The translations under genes were made by a program, and so were the position numbers. Below are positions 3,754 through 5,068 of a stretch of 5,068 bases of DNA, piece after piece. The notes below the pieces were generated by a model, which worked only from the letters and a program-made list of their open reading frames with translations, ran no database searches and was not told the DNA's origin. Source of the stretch: Candidatus Latescibacterota bacterium (GTDB lineage: Bacteria > Latescibacterota > MVCY01); assembly GCA_030669445.1 (NCBI GenBank), contig DAOVDP010000103.1, forward strand, positions 1 through 5,068. The letters are read 5' to 3'. Each line of letters opens with the position of its first letter. The stretch's first letter is position 1.

Positions 3754-5068
3754 TCAATGCTGTATGCCGTGGTTTTCGGCCATTTGGATTGCTTCGATCA
3801 TAGCTTTAGCTTTATTCACCGTCTCTTCGAACTCCCTTTCGGGGTCAGAATCTGCGACTATGCCAGCGCCAGCTTGAATGTATGCCTTGCCGTCTTTAAA
3901 CAGGATAGTGCGGATGGCTATGCAGGAATCCAGGTTGCCGGAGAGGTCCAGATAGCCGATGGCACCGGCGTAGACAGACCTTTTTGTTGGTTCCAGCTCG
4001 TCGATGATCTCCATTGCCCGGATCTTGGGAGCACCGGAGACGGTTCCGGCCGGAAAACAGGCAAACAGCGCATCAAACTGATCCGCCCCCTTTTTAAGCC
4101 TGCCACTGACATTGGAGACAATGTGCATCACATGGGAATATCTCTCTACCGACATAAGTTCGGTCATCTCGACCGATCCGTATTCACTAACCTTTCCCAG
4201 ATCATTACGGCCGAGATCGACCAACATAATATGCTCCGCCCGCTCCTTCTGGTCGGAGAGAAGCTCTTTCTCTAAGATCTTGTCCTCAGTATCCGTACTG
4301 CCCCGGGGACGGGTACCTGCGATAGGGCGGGTCTCCACCACCCCGTTCTCAAACCTGACCAGAAGTTCAGGGGAAGAACCGGCAATCTCCACTCCGTTTA
4401 AGGCCATATAGTACATATAAGGAGAAGGATTAACTATACGAAGCATTCGGTAAATGTCGAAAGAATCCACTGAGACTTCTGTTTCAAAGCGCTGCGATAA
4501 GACCACTTGGATAACATCTCCCGCGAGAATGTATTCCTTGGCCCGGCGGACGCTCCTTAGAAACTTTTCCTTCTTTGTATTGGAAGTTACCTTACACCTG
4601 CTCTCTCCTGTTGAGAGTAACGGGTCGATAGGGCGCAGAAGCAGCCGCTCTAAGTCTTCAATCCTCCTTTGCACTTTTTGGTATTCCTTCTTTAGATCCC
4701 CTGTTCCGTTCACAGGAACGTTGCAGATGAGGAACATCTTGTGGCTTAGGTTGTCGAAGACCAAGATGGTATCGAAAAACAGGAAGACTATCTCGTCTAA
4801 ATCTAAATCATCTTTTGTTCTATCCGGAATGTCTTCTATCAGTCTTATTGCGTCGTAGGACACATAGCCCACTGTGCCCCCGGTGAATCTTGGCAAGTCT
4901 TTAACAGGAGCAGGACGATACTGGTTGACCAGTTTTCTCAGATGAGCAATGGGCTCGCCCCTCATCTGTTCTGTTGCCCCGGTTATTCTGTCCTCAATGG
5001 TGATCCGGTTACCATTTGACCGGAAAATTTTGAACGGGGCAGCTCCCAAAAAAGAGTAGCGGGCAATC
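3754..5068 (-). CDS. trpE: anthranilate synthase component I, N-terminus outside the window
   Basis: TrpE converts chorismate and ammonia (supplied by TrpG) to anthranilate, the first step committed to tryptophan. The frame stays open to the right edge: the first visible residues are IARYSFLGAAPFKIF, the usual RYSFLGA motif, so the gene starts beyond 5068 and perhaps 50 to 60 residues are missing. Counting visible residues, the chorismate-binding domain shows GDVIQ (183-187), NPSPYMYY (213-220), GSSPE (230-234), RPIAGTRPRG (247-256), LGRNDLG (285-291), catalytic His312 in YSHVMH, FPAGTVSGAPK (338-348) and AGAGIVADSDPEREFEE (399-415). NPSPYM is one half of the tryptophan feedback site known in the family; the N-terminal half (LLES) is not visible. 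Chorismate-binding relatives such as PabB are less likely given the operon. Confidence 0.97.
   Translation of the reverse strand, partial: IARYSFLGAAPFKIFRSNGNRITIEDRITGATEQMRGEPIAHLRKLVNQYRPAPVKDLPRFTGGTVGYVSYDAIRLIEDIPDRTKDDLDLDEIVFLFFDTILVFDNLSHKMFLICNVPVNGTGDLKKEYQKVQRRIEDLERLLLRPIDPLLSTGESRCKVTSNTKKEKFLRSVRRAKEYILAGDVIQVVLSQRFETEVSVDSFDIYRMLRIVNPSPYMYYMALNGVEIAGSSPELLVRFENGVVETRPIAGTRPRGSTDTEDKILEKELLSDQKERAEHIMLVDLGRNDLGKVSEYGSVEMTELMSVERYSHVMHIVSNVSGRLKKGADQFDALFACFPAGTVSGAPKIRAMEIIDELEPTKRSVYAGAIGYLDLSGNLDSCIAIRTILFKDGKAYIQAGAGIVADSDPEREFEETVNKAKAMIEAIQMAENHGIQH

Noticed and set aside
5047..5049. TTG as the start codon of trpE
   Set aside because: The frame stays open to the window edge and the residues before it (IARYSF) continue the conserved RYSFLGA motif, so this Leu is internal.

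Overview
The window comes from a bacterial chromosome of moderate GC. It carries the first four steps of tryptophan synthesis as a minus-strand cluster, trpE-trpG-trpD-trpC, filling positions 1168 to 5068. trpE runs off the right edge and lacks its N-terminus. The enzymes are ordinary and intact in all visible catalytic motifs. Free-standing trpG, trpD and trpC genes, together with intergenic DNA rich in palindromes, suggest an environmental, probably anaerobic lineage. I cannot name a phylum from the sequence alone.

The enzymes act in series. TrpE and TrpG make anthranilate from chorismate and glutamine, TrpD attaches phosphoribosyl from PRPP, and after isomerisation by TrpF, TrpC closes the indole ring. 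trpF, trpB and trpA do not follow trpC here, so they must lie upstream of trpE or elsewhere. The gaps are 46 bp (trpE-trpG), 87 bp (trpG-trpD) and 20 bp (trpD-trpC). Small repeats lie across the stop codons of trpG, trpD and trpC. The repeat after trpG also supplies part of a plausible internal promoter for trpD-trpC.

Positions 339 to 1167 hold no convincing gene. From 671 to 920 there is a dense series of small perfect or near-perfect palindromes, including two related CCCACGA...TCGTGGG hairpins 179 bp apart from outer edge to outer edge. They look like the ends of an IS200/IS605-type or REP-like non-autonomous element. A 19-bp sequence from this island recurs exactly at the trpD stop codon.

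At the left edge there is a possible C-terminal fragment of an unrecognised plus-strand protein (2-157). Converging on it is a 35-codon minus-strand gene (231-338) with a near-ideal ribosome binding site, a plausible promoter and a hydrophobic product. No clear defence system, CRISPR array, rRNA or tRNA is visible.
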